Shown in pieces: positions 42,901 to 56,000 of a stretch of 64,000 bases of DNA. The stretch's first letter is position 1, and the number at the start of each line of letters is the position of its first letter. The position numbers and the translations under genes were made by a program. Below the pieces are notes generated by a model. It was not told the DNA's origin. It made no database searches and saw nothing but the letters and a program-made list of their open reading frames with translations. The DNA comes from Dirofilaria immitis (Eukaryota; Nematoda; Chromadorea; Rhabditida; Onchocercidae), in NCBI GenBank assembly GCA_024305405.1, contig JAKNDB010000092.1, positions 3,069,501 through 3,133,500 on the forward strand, written 5' to 3'.

Positions 42901-45900
42901 CATCACCGGTCTATTTTGATATCGATTTAAGCTACAAAATAAATTAATGTTTGAAGTTCGAAATTGCTTATTTCTTCTTACAGTATAATACTCTGTTATG
43001 ACTAATTAGCAATGTCTTGCCAGATGAATGAATAGAAATAGTGATCATATGGGGTGAAGTTATCATTCAAAAAATTAAGTTAAACATTTAGTGAATATGA
43101 TAGTTGCAACATTTGATATTTTATCTCAGAGAGAGGTGTGCGACAGTATAGTTAGCCTCATTTTTGACAATGATGAAGATTTTATTGGAATGTTCGATTT
43201 GTCGCTTGACTGTTAGTTTGTTTCGGAAGAATTCGATCTGTTTTTTCGTTTTTTCCAACTCAAAGTTTTTTTTTCTTTTTTTTGGCTTGATTATCTAATT
43301 GATTTATTAAATTGCAAAATATGATTATTTGTTATTCTTAATGGATGGATTAGATAGATAGCAGTAAATTACAAACATTCGAATAAGCTGATCTTTTTAT
43401 TGAATAAAGACAATATTCAAATATTTGATTAACTTATAATTATTCTATATAAATGCTGCTTGCGATTTGAAGAATATTTTATGGTCTAGGAAATTTTAGG
43501 ATTTGCAAATTTGCAAAAACAAGGTTTTCTTGTAGATCTGATTCCTTCTCTATGATAACTGATAAACATATGAAACATGAAACAGAATTTGATAGATTTT
43601 ATATTGCTTCTTTTGATTCAATGTAAGCGTTACTTAACTTCAATTATCAAGCCTAATTTTAACTCAAATCAACTACTAAATGAAATTCCGCGAATTGAAA
43701 TTTGCAGCTGTATGATCGAATATCGAATCTGTCGACCCAACCATTAATATTGGAGCATGATTCTGCTAGATATGCTAAAGAGGTTTGGCATTATTTTTAA
43801 TATTTAGTTGCTATATTCATTCGGTCTTAAAATTGATTTGATTGCCTTTTCGTTTACTGAAATTGTTTTTAAATATTTTTTATGGTTATAAGGACGTTTT
43901 TAGTTGTGCACACAAATTAGCGGATTCTCGCAACCTTCGACTGAAATAATGGAGTTACGGAAATTGCTTGAATCCCAAGAAATTCAGGTTAAAACTTATC
44001 CGATTAATAAAATATTTTTCTTTCTTTCTCACCCAATGATTTGTTTAATAACTTTTTTTTCATTTAATAAGTTGTGCGGTAGCTCATTATAAAATTCCTT
44101 ACTACACTAGAAGTCGATATCGAATCGTGTGAAACTTCTAATTGCTTCATTTATTGAAGGAGTAATTTTCCGACTCATACATCGTTTAATTCAGCATACC
44201 GTAAGAAGTCAAACTATTTTTAGGCGATATTGCAAGCACACGATGTAATAATCCATGAAATTTACGAAGGTAGTGCTCGCGGGAATTGTATAGCAGTAGA
44301 AGTGGGTAGCTGTGAAGGAAATACGGTCCAGCAGCAAAATATGCTTCCACAAATGTCTCTTCAGGTTGGTTCTTCATGCATTTTTGCAATTATAAAAACA
44401 TAAATCAAAATTTGCTATCTTCATCAGTCTGACATATCATACCGTACTAAGGATCTACTTCCAGTACTATGTATCGAATGAATCAATAAGAATATTGGCA
44501 TTCTTGTTTTTTTCCTTATGAGTATGAATTTTAGCCATAATTATTTCATGATTTCAAAAAATTAATCCATAGGCGATTTTATAGGCGGCATCTCCATCAT
44601 CACAGTTGCCATTTCATATCTTAATGGTGGTGTACTGCGGGAGCAGGCATCTCACGCAGCTACGTTTTCATCAGCTACAACGATGAATGAGTTGCCGCAG
44701 TCGTTTATTCTACCGATGCTTGATGACGATGATGATCTGATGATGGATTCCGTTAGTCGGGTACGCTTGGTGCAGTTTCAGAAGGATACTGAAGAACCGA
44801 TGGGAATCACTCTGAAGGTGGACTTTTCATCAGTACAGGATTGCAGGCTTCCATATTGCATTGTTTTCTTTTCATCTTGTGTCCTTTTGAATTGAATCAA
44901 ATTTTTCCAATAAAGGATATAATTTTTGTAAATTGTTGATCATTATCTGTTCAGGTAACGGAAGATGGTCGATGCCAAGTAGCCAGAATTATGCATGGAG
45001 GATTGATACATAGACAGGGTACTTGGGTTTCGTATTCTTTCCACTTCATTAATAATGTACTACAAAAATCAATGGAAAATTTTCTTTTTATGCGGGAAAA
45101 TTAAAAGAAATTTTACTACTTATGCGACTTTTATATTGTTTCTCCTAAACATGTTTTTAAGATCTTTTAGTTTTCTAGCATTCTTCTCAAGCAGGAAGTC
45201 ACTCAATTTTCTTTCAAGTTACTGAACATTCCAATCTTTTGAAAATCGTTAACTTCGAGAAGCTTTTTCAAATATCCTATTTAAAAATGTCTTGTTTCAG
45301 ATATTTGAAACTCGAATTTTCGAAAATTATGGGGTCCTTCCAAATAACCTTTAATTGTTGTTTTTGCTGCCATTCTAAAAACTTACTGATAAATTGCAGC
45401 AACTCTTCATGTCGGTGATGAAATTCGTGAAATCAATGGTGTCAATGTGCTAAACCAAAGCGTTGAAATGCTGCAGCGGTTGCTACGTGATGCACGTGGT
45501 GTTGTAACATTCAAAATAGTTCCATCGTACCGTAGTGCTCCGCCAGCATGTGAGATATTTGTTCGGGCGCAATTTGACTATGATCCAGAACAAGATGATT
45601 TGATTCCATGTCCTCAAGCTGGCGTTTCATTTAAAACCGGTGACATTCTTCAGGTATGAATGTTGTTGAGTCTCATTAATTTATTATTAATCGGCTTTTA
45701 CAGATCTGAAATCGCATTGTTCTTTTAAGATTGCATAATGATTAAACATTTACTATTAATTGATTTTGATATGTCCATTTTAAGCGATTGATAACTGCTT
45801 CGATAAAAAATAACACAATTAACAGTGTCGAATTATTTCAGGTGATATCAAAAGATGACCATAACTGGTGGCAAGCACGGTATATCTCTCAATTTCCAGC

Positions 45901-47741
45901 TCTTGGAAATGGTAGTTCCAGCAGTACTTACACTCCAGGTACTTCAGTCGCCGGTTTAATACCTTCACCAGAGCTGCAAGAATGGAGAACTGCTTGCTTG
46001 GCTATGGAACGAGCTAAGGACAATAGTTAGTTTCACATATTCGCTAAGTTTTACCAATAAAAAAAGTTAGCAGCCATTTTCTAATGTAAATGTGAAGAAA
46101 TAATGTGTTAGAGTGTTAGACCAATGAGGATCAATGATCTTCAGATCCATAGCATAGAATATTGAAATTATTTAATGAATCCTTCACAAGTTTTATGATC
46201 TGAAGTTTTTCAAGTGTTGGCTTGATTGTGTATCGGATAGATTTCAGACGTTCAGGATTATCCTGCCGAATCGTTTCTTATAGGAATTGAGTCATCTTTT
46301 TATAAGGAAACTCATCAAATATTTCTCATAAATTGTCAACTTCTGAATTATTTTGAGTGCCAACGACTGCTAACTTTTTATTTTAGCGCATTGTATGTGG
46401 TTTAATAAGAAGAAAAATATTACACAACAAAATATCTTCAAAAACATTCCGCTTTATTTGATCAACTCGATCTCGTCACTTACGAAGAGGTAAACACTAT
46501 TTCTCCCAGTTACTTCAGTTATACATTAGCTATTTATCGATTTTTCTGGAAGAATATTTTAGTTTTATTCTTTGGTTTTTAACGATGTTTTCAAGTTTAA
46601 AACATTTTTTATTCAATGTTATTTTGCAAGGTTGCCTTTCAAGAGAGTCTTTTAGGTAATACGGTTAGCAACTTACAGACGTAAAACATTGGTATTACTG
46701 GGTGCTCATGGTGTGGGCCGAAGACATATCAAAAATACACTTATTCATAGGCATCCACAAAGGTTTGCCTATCCTATACCACGTAAGTATCTTCATTTTT
46801 CCGTTACTGTGAAATAGAAAAACTGATAAGCAGTGATATTATTCTCAGAAATAGTTTTGAATAGAATTTTTTCCATGACTGATAAGTAGCATTTCCTACC
46901 TATACCGGTGTTTTTATGATTCACTGACTTTCAAGGCTTTTCGAATTTACTGGTCTTTTGATTACAGATACGACAAGACATCCAAGAAAAGACGAAATTG
47001 ATGGGAAACATTACTTTTTCGTATCCAATGATTGTATGCTTACCGATATTCAAGCAAATGAATATTTGGAGTATGGAACTCATGAGGAATGCATGTATGG
47101 TACTAAATTGGAAACAATTCGCAATATTCACAGAGCAGGAAAAATGGCTATTTTGGATGTCGAACCTCAAGTAATTTTAGATTTCTTATCTCATCATTTC
47201 ATACTATCCTGTAAGCTTCCTTATTGATTCCAACAAATTCTAGGCGTTAAAAGTTCTCAGGACAGCTGAATATGCTCCATTTGTCGTTTTCATCGCTGCA
47301 CCAAATCTGCAGGGTTTGCAGGATGTAAGTTATTGAATTGAAATTTTAAATTTCTGAAAGCTTCAAAAAATTTTGAGATTTTCCAGAATCTTAGAAATGC
47401 CTTCATTTCTAGAATCTTTTAAAATGAACTTAACATTGACTTCTGGTTTATACCTTTTCAAATGCAAGGTTTTTTTAAGAGATATTTTAATCATTTTTTC
47501 AGTCCTAGAATTTTTAATTTTATGAAATCTTATTTGCAACTATTATAATAAAATATTACAGCCAGATGGTAGCTTAGAGCGTTTACTGCGTGAAAGTGAA
47601 ATTCTACGGCAGGCATTTGGACATGTCTTTGATTATGTGATACTGAATAACGATATTGATGAAACAATTCGGCAACTGGAACTTATTGTGGAGAAACTTA
47701 ATGCCTGTCCACAATGGATACCAGTTTCCTGGGTCTATTGA
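33208..47741 (+). CDS. lin-2: LIN-2/CASK scaffold protein (MAGUK with pseudokinase domain)
   Basis: LIN-2/CASK anchors receptors with LIN-7 and LIN-10 at epithelial junctions and synapses. Exons: 33208-33306, 33574-33748, 33924-34107, 34491-34586, 34704-34786, 34866-35041, 35260-35466, 35838-36047, 37123-37242, 43708-43782, 43904-43987, 44224-44364, 44647-44817, 44955-45018, 45400-45653, 45842-46025, 46387-46489, 46656-46782, 46968-47170, 47244-47324, 47562-47741; about 1005 residues. Order: CaMK-like domain ([25 protein letters not shown]), two L27, PDZ ([20 protein letters not shown]), SH3 ([25 protein letters not shown]), guanylate kinase ([22 protein letters not shown], end WIPVSWVY). Oddities: the Gly-rich loop is poorly matched and the first two exons are tentative; intron 4 has a GC donor; exon 13's start is ambiguous; exon 17 needs one extra A at 46440-46444. 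TGTCCTCAG ends at 33191, 16 bases before the ATG, and may be a splice acceptor. Confidence 0.95.
34161..34208. repeat. Short imperfect tandem repeat in lin-2 intron 3
   Basis: The unit TTTAGATAGAATCAATTA appears about 2.5 times in a row, the last copy partly duplicated within itself (AGATAGAATC). Confidence 0.7.
37585..37634 (+). repeat. Direct repeat, copy 1
   Basis: Fifty bases starting TAAAGCTTCGTTTACAATTG match 37831-37880 with about two differences. The copies start 246 bp apart inside lin-2 intron 9. Confidence 0.85.
37831..37880 (+). repeat. Direct repeat, copy 2
   Basis: Second copy of the segment at 37585-37634. The flanking sequence differs, so the duplication is local and short. 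Confidence 0.85.
39868..39898. repeat. (TA)n microsatellite
   Basis: Uninterrupted TA dinucleotide run of about 30 bp in lin-2 intron 9. Confidence 0.9.
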
Positions 47742-49209
47742 TTCCCTATTGTAGTTTTTATTGACTTTCGACGAAGTCCTTTATTCTTGCAACAGGTGAT
47801 TATATCTCATGAAGACTGTGTTGGAACCATTACATATTATTTGAAAAGAACTTGTCCATTAGTTCTGTTATTTCTAAAATCTTGAGTGCCTGAGCTAGAT
47901 GACTTTACATAATATGACTTTGTCAGTTCTTTGTTCTACCTTGCTGCAGCGTATCTGATATGATGATTGCTGCTGTTCTTATTCTTAGTATTAAAAAATG
48001 TTTTAAGAAGTGAAATTTATTTCTCCTCAACTTCACTAAGAAAGAATTGCGAAAGAATCATAGAGTAAAGACGAATTTGTCATTTTTTCTAATCTTCATA
48101 GTTGAAAACTTTACTAATTTGTTGCGTGGCATTTGATATGCTATGTTTAGTTTTATTATGATCTATTATTGTTCATATTTAATTTGTTCTCCTTTTTTCT
48201 CAGTGACTTCACGAATTTTTCCAAATACAACGGCTTGCAGCGGTTGGCAAATTGTTAATAAAATTATGACTCAAATCCAACAAGTCTTGCTTCTTCTTTT
48301 TAAATAAAATTAAACTCCTTTAGACACGGATGGAATGAAGTGACCTTATTGTGTTATACATAGAATTTGTCTGCTCATGAATACGAAAAAATCCAACGTT
48401 TTCTTCGAAATATTAAAATATTTTTACTACAGCTATATATTCTCACAATAATTCCAAGTCAATTTTTGAACTTTATGAAATCCAATGCTTGTCACCATTT
48501 TCATGGCTGCTTTGTTTTGGTGCCGTATGCCTACATACTGATTATTGATTAATGCAAACGATTAACTGAATTTCAGCTCGGAAACCTTCATTTCTTTCAT
48601 TGTTGATTTCAATTTTTTGTAACTAATAAAAGTTAAGATTAAAAAATGTTTTTAACATCAGGAAGTACAATTAGATCAGTTGTTTGATTTAATTGTATTA
48701 ATTTGATACCATTAGTAATATAAACGAATGGATCATTAAATAAATAGATTGCTTAGCCTTTTAAGTTAATAGGCCTCCGTTTAAATTCAGGAACATTTGA
48801 CGTGTTACTAAAGTGAATGTTGACGAAGAATAACATCCTTCATTTAGAATAGATCTGTCATCTCTTACATAGTATCAACATATATTTTACGGTTATACAA
48901 AAAAACATGCATGGTATCAGACAGAATCAGTTTGTATTGTCGTATATCTTTTATCAATGAGTAAGTGAACTGTCGAAATATGCAAGGAAATGTATGTTCA
49001 ATAATACACGCCGAAGCATCGTTATTTGTCCTGATAGTGTTAAATGATAAATGCATGTCTTCTATTGATCAACAGCAATTAGATAATATAACGAATGATA
49101 AAAACAGTGATCCTTCTTTCTGTTACTGTAGAAGGAACTCAACAGCAAGAAAATCATATACACCTTGGTAATTACTAATTAGAGATTTCATTTAAAATAT
49201 GAAAAATCT
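47742..49209. other. Convergent intergenic region, no gene seen
   Basis: Lies between the ends of lin-2 (plus) and the Lys/Glu-rich gene (minus), so it should hold both 3' untranslated regions. A plus-strand frame at 48965-49171 and a minus one at 48865-49056 have no domain. No RNA gene was seen. Confidence 0.5.
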
Positions 49210-52200
49210 TTACTTGGCTGCCAGCTGTTTTATCCACTTTTTAATGCTATCTCCAATAGCAGGTGATTTAATGTCTCTTTTATTGCCTTTCGTATCATAT
49301 TTCCCGTACCTCCAGCATCATCTCTTTTGCTATCAGTTTCTTTCTTCTCGCCTTCATGAAATTGATCATCAAGCTTAATCTTTAGTAATACTGAAATTTC
49401 TGAGTAGGATTCCTTCCAGAAGCAAATAATATTTTTTCATCTTCAATTGGAATTGTGAAGGAAAGCGTCTCCTAAGATAATTAATTTTGACTGTCAGGAA
49501 ATATTTAGGATCGAATTCCTGATAATTAGGCTTTGTTCTAGTGGCCCATGTAGAAGCAATGAAGTTTACCTTCTTTCTCCTTTTTCTTCTCTTCTTCAAC
49601 ACCACCACTTTCCATTAGTTTTTGATCATCATTCTCAAATTATTTCTTACATTACAATCATGTAAATTACTGACATTGGTCAAGAAGCACAAAGAATTTT
49701 TACAAATTGAATATCTTTATAAGTTACTTGGATCTTCACTTCTAAACCATCAAATTTCATCTTTTACCTTTTAAATTTATCGTTTGAAAAGTTTTAAAAC
49801 TGTTTAACAACCATCGTTTTAAACAACCACTGAAACACAAAATCTAACAACTAATCTATAACAATCACATATTTTTCATTAAATTTAATTTTTGTTCGAA
49901 CCTTTCTAAATTCTTCTACATCCTCAAGATTTGTGTTGACTTTTGACTTCTGATCATCATCCTATAAGCATATTTTGATCATCCTACTTACTTTCCATAA
50001 AATTTCTTATTCCAAATTTATTTGCTTAGTTAATCTCATATAAACTATGTAGAGATTCGTCCATAGATTTCTATTGATTTCTGCATCGTTTTTATGAATT
50101 TTTCAGCTGCGATACACAACAATTTTCAAATCGAACATTCTTTAAGTTTCTTTAAGTAACTATTGATTTTAGCGTTTGATTTCTGTTGATATAACAGATT
50201 TAGTGAAGAAATATAAGTTTGACTGACACATAAATCGAACATAGTTATTTATGGTGAGCTTTTCTTACTATCATTTCATAGCTTTTCTTATTAATACTGC
50301 CTATGCTGTGATCACGAGAAGATAACTTCACCTCTTTATCCTTCTTTTGCCATCTTTTTCAGAATCCCAATCGCTCAAAACATCGTCCATAGTTGGATAA
50401 TCACCTTTGCCACGTGTTTCCTTCCCTCTGGCAATTCGTTCCTACAATTTTCAATGATAAGTGAGACGATGAAGCTCTCTCGTTATCCGGTTTATTCTTT
50501 CCAAGCTGAACAAATTGTCAGATATTTTAATCTATTCTTTAGAGGTCAATTTAAATATTTGAAAATTCTCAAATGCTTAGTATGTTTTTGAAACATCGGC
50601 AATAATCAAAAGACTATAATGTTTTTTAACTGTTCCTTGAAAATGATTTTTGTTAAAGAAGGCATTGAATTTCACACTTCTTTAGCGTTTCGTTTCATAA
50701 TTTTGGGTTTTATTTCTTCAATATGTTTTTCCTCCGCTTCTCTCAAGCGTCCTTTTTCCTTTTCTGCTAAATTAGGATTATTAGATGAAATATTGAATGT
50801 ATTCGTGACATGAATGATTTCACTTATTTTGATTTCCTTTTCTGTAAGTAGTGGCTTTTCGAATAGTATCTAAACAGGTTCAATATATGAGAAAACGGGC
50901 CTTTAGAAGACAAGTAAATACCAGCTTCAGCAGCCGAATATTGTTCTTCGGCTGCTGCCTTAATTTTCTCTTCCGGACTGCTACTTTTCTCCTGTTTATC
51001 TTTTATTTGCTCAGCTGGTATTGGAATATGTACATTTTTCGGTGTTTCATTTTTCTGAAAAGAGGAAAATCATAGATTACTGATAATGCTACATGATTAA
51101 ATTTTAATAATGTTAGTAAGCACTGACTGAACGTAAATAAAGTATCGTCTTATCTTTTTTATCCCTCATTTACTCTTTCTTCTTCCTCAGTTTTCTGCAA
51201 TAAAAATATTTGAATTGATTAGTGGAATAAATAAATAAAAACAACTGTTAAAAATTGCAACTGAATTTGATGGAAGGTACACCATTTCTCGCTTTGAAAA
51301 TATCTTTTATATAAATTAAAATTCTTGATAAAAAGAAATTTCTCAAATATTTTAATCAATTATATTTGTCAAAGATTTGATTAATCATACTTCCCGAAGC
51401 TAATAAAAGTGATAAATGACGTTAATACTGAAATGAATACTTCTCAAAGCAAATATTTAATATGAAGAGCTCATTATATTCTAAAAACATTTCAATATTA
51501 TTTTTATCGTTCATTAATTCCACTAACAACAACATATTAACACTTTTAAAGTTAGAATGAAAATAGGAAATGGTTTGCTTAGAAGTTCAAGCATAACAAG
51601 TTGTATTGAATTGTTGAAGATCTTTTAATAGTTTGAAAACTTTGGGAATATAATATTACATCATCTTTGTCCTTCAGATCCTTAATTTGAGGCTTTTTGC
51701 TTGAGCATTGTACTAATGAAATGACAATAAGAGCACTTGACTGAAATGAGACAGTCTTATGGTTTATTTTTCTTTTCGAATTATCCAAATTTTACTATCA
51801 TGGATAGTTCTATAGATGCTTCTTTATATTCATCTGATAATAAACTCTTCTTTTTAGATTGTTTATTTGAAATGGGCAACCGGTAATCATGACAAATTTT
51901 ATGTTTATTTTGATGAGGAATCTTGGAAAATTCAGAAATCGCTCACTAATATTTGATACAAAATTGTAAAAAAAGGACGAAGACTGCTTGATTGATCCAT
52001 AATAGTAATGTTGCCATTTTTTTACCTGAAATACGGCTATTTGAATTAATCAAGATTTATGCATCCAAAAATTTAACAGAATATTAATAAAATTTATTTT
52101 TTATAATTTACGTAGCAATTATCATATTCGACCGTCGCACTGCCAAATTCAGAATATAATTTTTGTAGTTTTTTCATTCCGTTAATGACCATTAATTCGA

Positions 52201-52266
52201 GACTCTCTTTGAAGCTATATCTAATTTTTTTGCTACTTCCAATTAATTTAGCTTTTCATTCACTAT
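49210..52266 (-). CDS. Lys/Glu-rich protein of unknown family, frame interrupted
   Basis: Unrecognised gene rebuilt from splice phases on the minus strand. Exons: 52112-52266, 52026-52036 (11-bp microexon), 51660-51699, 51174-51194, 50922-51054, 50678-50841, 50332-50441, 49902-49961, 49570-49633 and 49210-49471. Readable parts: SFKESLELMVINGMKKLQKL and SEFGSATVEYDNCY; KKPQIKDLKDKDD; VHIPIPAEQIKDKQEKSSSP; AAAEEQYSAAEA; EKEKGRLREAEEKHIEEIKP; RGKGDYPTMDDVLSDWDSEK; a C-terminal part beginning ETLSFTIPIEDEKILFASGR; and the ending KKWIKQLAAK. The middle is charged and probably disordered or coiled coil; the C-terminal 80 residues look folded. Phases agree through most junctions, but at least four places need a one-base change (near 52240, 50345-50348, 49397-49399 and 49310-49316) and one junction (49570/49471) is off by one. 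It may be a real gene with sequencing errors or a young pseudogene. The 5' end was not found. Confidence 0.6.
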
Positions 52267-53002
52267 CTTTCCAAAAAAAAAAATTTTATTCCTTCATAGA
52301 TCATTGATATCCTTATCTAAAGACGAAGAAATGATGATAATTGGAAAGAACACCTGTTGAATTAATGCATCAAGCAACCGTTCGCCACGAAGAATTGTTA
52401 TACAATAGGATAGCACTAGCAGTGGTTGATATTATAAAAACTAATGAATACTCATATTTAAAAAGAGTTTTCAACATTCTCAATTTTCTTAACTCTTCTT
52501 CTAATCGAATCTAAGTAAAAATCTTGTAATAAATCAGGAGATATTCTTCATTTCTAGTAGATTCCGATTTAAGCTTTCTTCATTCCATCTTTAATTCATT
52601 TCATTCCCTAAATCGTGACAAGTAATAGTAGAAGGAGTTTGCACTTCGAAGAATTTTTCTGTATATTACAAAATAATTTACAAAACTGTCATTTTCCTTT
52701 TTAAGAATTCTAAATTTCTTAAAAAAGATTGAAATATAAGTGGGAATCTCGATATCATTATGATTTTCTTAACGATAAAGCGTACTCATTGTTTTTTGAA
52801 ATATCTTCTCTCAGGAATTTGAGAATTCTTTTAAAACTAGTTGGTCATTGATTTTTTTGAAAATTTTATCATTTCACAGTTTGTTTTCATATTCGATACC
52901 ACATTCTGCTGCTAAATAAATTTTCTAATTTTTTATTTTTCATGTACTGCTCTACTCTCATATTCTTGATTGCATATATATATATTCGAAATTTCTTAAA
53001 AA

Positions 53003-53041
<39 letters not shown>

Positions 53042-56000
53042 TATATATATATATATATATATGCACATATTGTGAAGCTTAACATTGTAAAATTACAACA
53101 CTTTTAATTGTTCTAACAAAAGTAATATATTATTCAAAAATCTAAAATTAGCTTTCATTGGTATGGATAATGGATAATAAATCATTATATTATGACGTAA
53201 TTTGTGCATGAATAAGAATGTATTTCTATCTTTATGCATTAGCGAAAAATATTTCGATATTACATTGTATGCAATGAGAAAGAAAATTTGGGTAATATAA
53301 CGGTATATTTTGTTATTAATTATTGCAAAAGTATTTCGCATATTTATTCATTCACTTTTATAACTAATTTATCGAAATATATCTTAAAAAAATCTGTAAA
53401 GTTGTTAGTTATTTATTTGAATTCCATACTAAATTTCGAACAGTATTATATAATAATGAAAAATGAAAATGCATATTATGAACTACTCGTTAGATTTTCC
53501 TATTCTTTGCCAGCATCCTTTCCTGATATTAGTCTAAAATTATATTTATATGATCTGCATTTTCAATAAAGCATTCTGAGTCTTATCACCCATATTGTAT
53601 TTGAAGCAACTGTTTAATATGCCAGGATTTTCTAAGATTTTTATGTGAAAATTTTAAGCATCGAAACCAATGATTAGTAGTTGTAGTAGATATAGAGAGA
53701 AATTGAATGGTAAATCAAATAAGTGTAAAATTACTTAACATTATTAAAGTAATTGCTATTTGAACACAGTAATGAAATGTCCGAATTACCTTTTATATAA
53801 GAAATAATGAACATTCGTAATCGAAAAAGTTCAATGGATTTAATCGCTCCAATCTAATAACAAAATTCTTGTGATGATTCGTATATTATGTCATTTGCAA
53901 ATTTTTCCTTTTTTTATAAATGTTAATGTAAAATAATTTGGGCCAATTTTTTCCTTAATATTTAATATTCATTTTCTAACTTGTCGGTTTAAATTTTAAC
54001 TTATAAGTTAATAAAATAACTTGTCAGCAGGTCCTATATATTTTCAAAAATTCCTATTTAAAATTTTTAAAATTAAAAAGTAGATAGTTGAACAAAATTT
54101 CTATTCAATGGAACCCAAATTTGAATTTCCCTCTTCATTTTTGGATTACAAACATTGAGGGTTGCACAAAATTCGACCACATTTATTCTAGTATTTTTTT
54201 CATTGATATTAATAACCCATTTATGGGAAATATATAAATTTATGCACTGTAGGTAAAAAATAAACTGAATTCTAAGATTGGAAAATTAACTTATTTAGAT
54301 AGAGAGACTACGATGGTTCTTAATCAACAAAAGCTTCTATGATATGAAATGTTTCAGGATGAAAAGAATTATCTCCTTCATGAATACCAAAAAAAAAAAG
54401 TCGAAATATTTGATAAAAATAAAGAAGAATAGAATTCATTTTATCATCAATTTTACTGGAAATCCAAGTTAAGTTATGCGGTATTCAAGACGAATGAGGT
54501 ATGATACGTAAGACAAAGGCAACATAATCAAACGCCCAACGCTGAAGGTCACTATTATCCTCTCCTCTTCCATAAAGCTATCAATCGATTTTCAAGTCTC
54601 TATCAACAATTCAAAAGTAGTACATCGTGCAGATCTCCTCGTACTCCCTCGTGTTAACCAATTGCATTTCTTCACTTTTTTCAATTATGCTTTTCTGTTA
54701 TATTTGAAAGTCGTCATGGTAGCCTAGAAATTCATTTTCAATTTCGAATTTCATAAGTTAAATAATATTCTCAGTAACTCATATGTAGAATTCTTGGGAT
54801 ATTTCGTATAAGTTTGTTTTAAAGATTGATTATCTAGCACAGATAAATTTGTTATACAATAAAAGCTTTATTGATTAATATAGAAATTATTTTTTTATGC
54901 TATAAAATAATTATATGTGATTATTACGGATACAATCGATACTTAATTGTTTTTGTTTATTGCTAATAAGTATTACAATGATTTAATTTGATCGAGTAAG
55001 CTGGTCAGGATTTAGAGGATTGACTTGAAGATCTTCAAAAAGAGTTTTTTCAGTTAAGAATTTCTTCTAATTGACTCCTAGGCAGATCTTCCAATATCTT
55101 AAACATTAAGGGAATAAAAATTTAGTTATCAGATTGTAAGACGTTTGTTTACTATATTTCAAACAATAACAATTTACAGCAGGCCGTAAATGAGAGAATA
55201 AGAGCTTAATTATCATAGGTTAAGACACTTACAAATTTTATAATTTACTTAATCTCGAAGTGAGAGTTTGATTTAGTGTTTTATTTACTTGGGATTATTT
55301 CAATAATTCATATGATCAAAATATGGAATTTAGAGAAGTGATTTATTTGAATTTAAAAAATTTTTATATTAGAGTTCGACTTGTTTTCGAGATATTTCTA
55401 TAATATTTCTCTTGATCAACACAATATTTTGATTTTTTGAAGATATTTCTATAACACAAATTATTTTGATTATTTTCTGTATCTTTATATTATAAAAATA
55501 TTCCCGTTTTCCGACAGGACACGTTTTTTCATATTTTCTATTTATAATTATTCCATCGATTGATTGCCGTTAAATCCTTTTGTTTCTGCTCATCTTAATG
55601 ACATGGAAGTTGGATTTTGTGAAATTGGGATTTTGAGAGAGTTGAATTTGTTATAGTGAATTCTTGTTTAATTGACTTTATTCATCACAACAACGATACA
55701 CAAACAGTTGATAAATATCGATATACAATCGATGTTTTTTTCATTATTTTTTGAAGTGAAGTTATTTGAAAGTCACTAGCGTTGGGAATTGATAGGGTGA
55801 AAAGTTCAGAAGTTGAGTTGGAAAGAGCCGTTGTTGAGTACCGATAAAAGCAAAGAAAAATGAATGAGTGAAAAATAAAGCCGACCCGACAAAAGAGACT
55901 TTTCGTTTGGATGATCCTTGGTAATTGTATCGAGCGGTGGTTGGTTGTTTGCATATATTATACAAAATGTTTTGTTATCGGGACAAAGGATAAGAGATAT

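Larger units (their letters stand above)
37243..43707 (+). other. 6.5 kb intron 9 of lin-2
   Basis: Separates the two L27-coding parts of lin-2. Contains a duplicated 50-bp segment (37585-37634 and 37831-37880) and a TA microsatellite (39868-39898). The frames inside, including a basic minus-strand frame at 41089-41313, show no domain and look like AT-rich noise. Intron size makes a nested gene or internal promoter possible, but I see no support for one. Confidence 0.7.

Noticed and set aside
49375..49608. 77-codon minus frame starting MVVLKKRRKRRKK
   Set aside because: It runs through a likely 98-bp intron and reads the neighbouring exons in the wrong frame.
53093..53569. Overlapping 82- and 93-codon frames
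   Set aside because: Composed of Ile, Tyr, Asn, Lys and Phe as expected from AT-rich DNA, with no motif or splice context.
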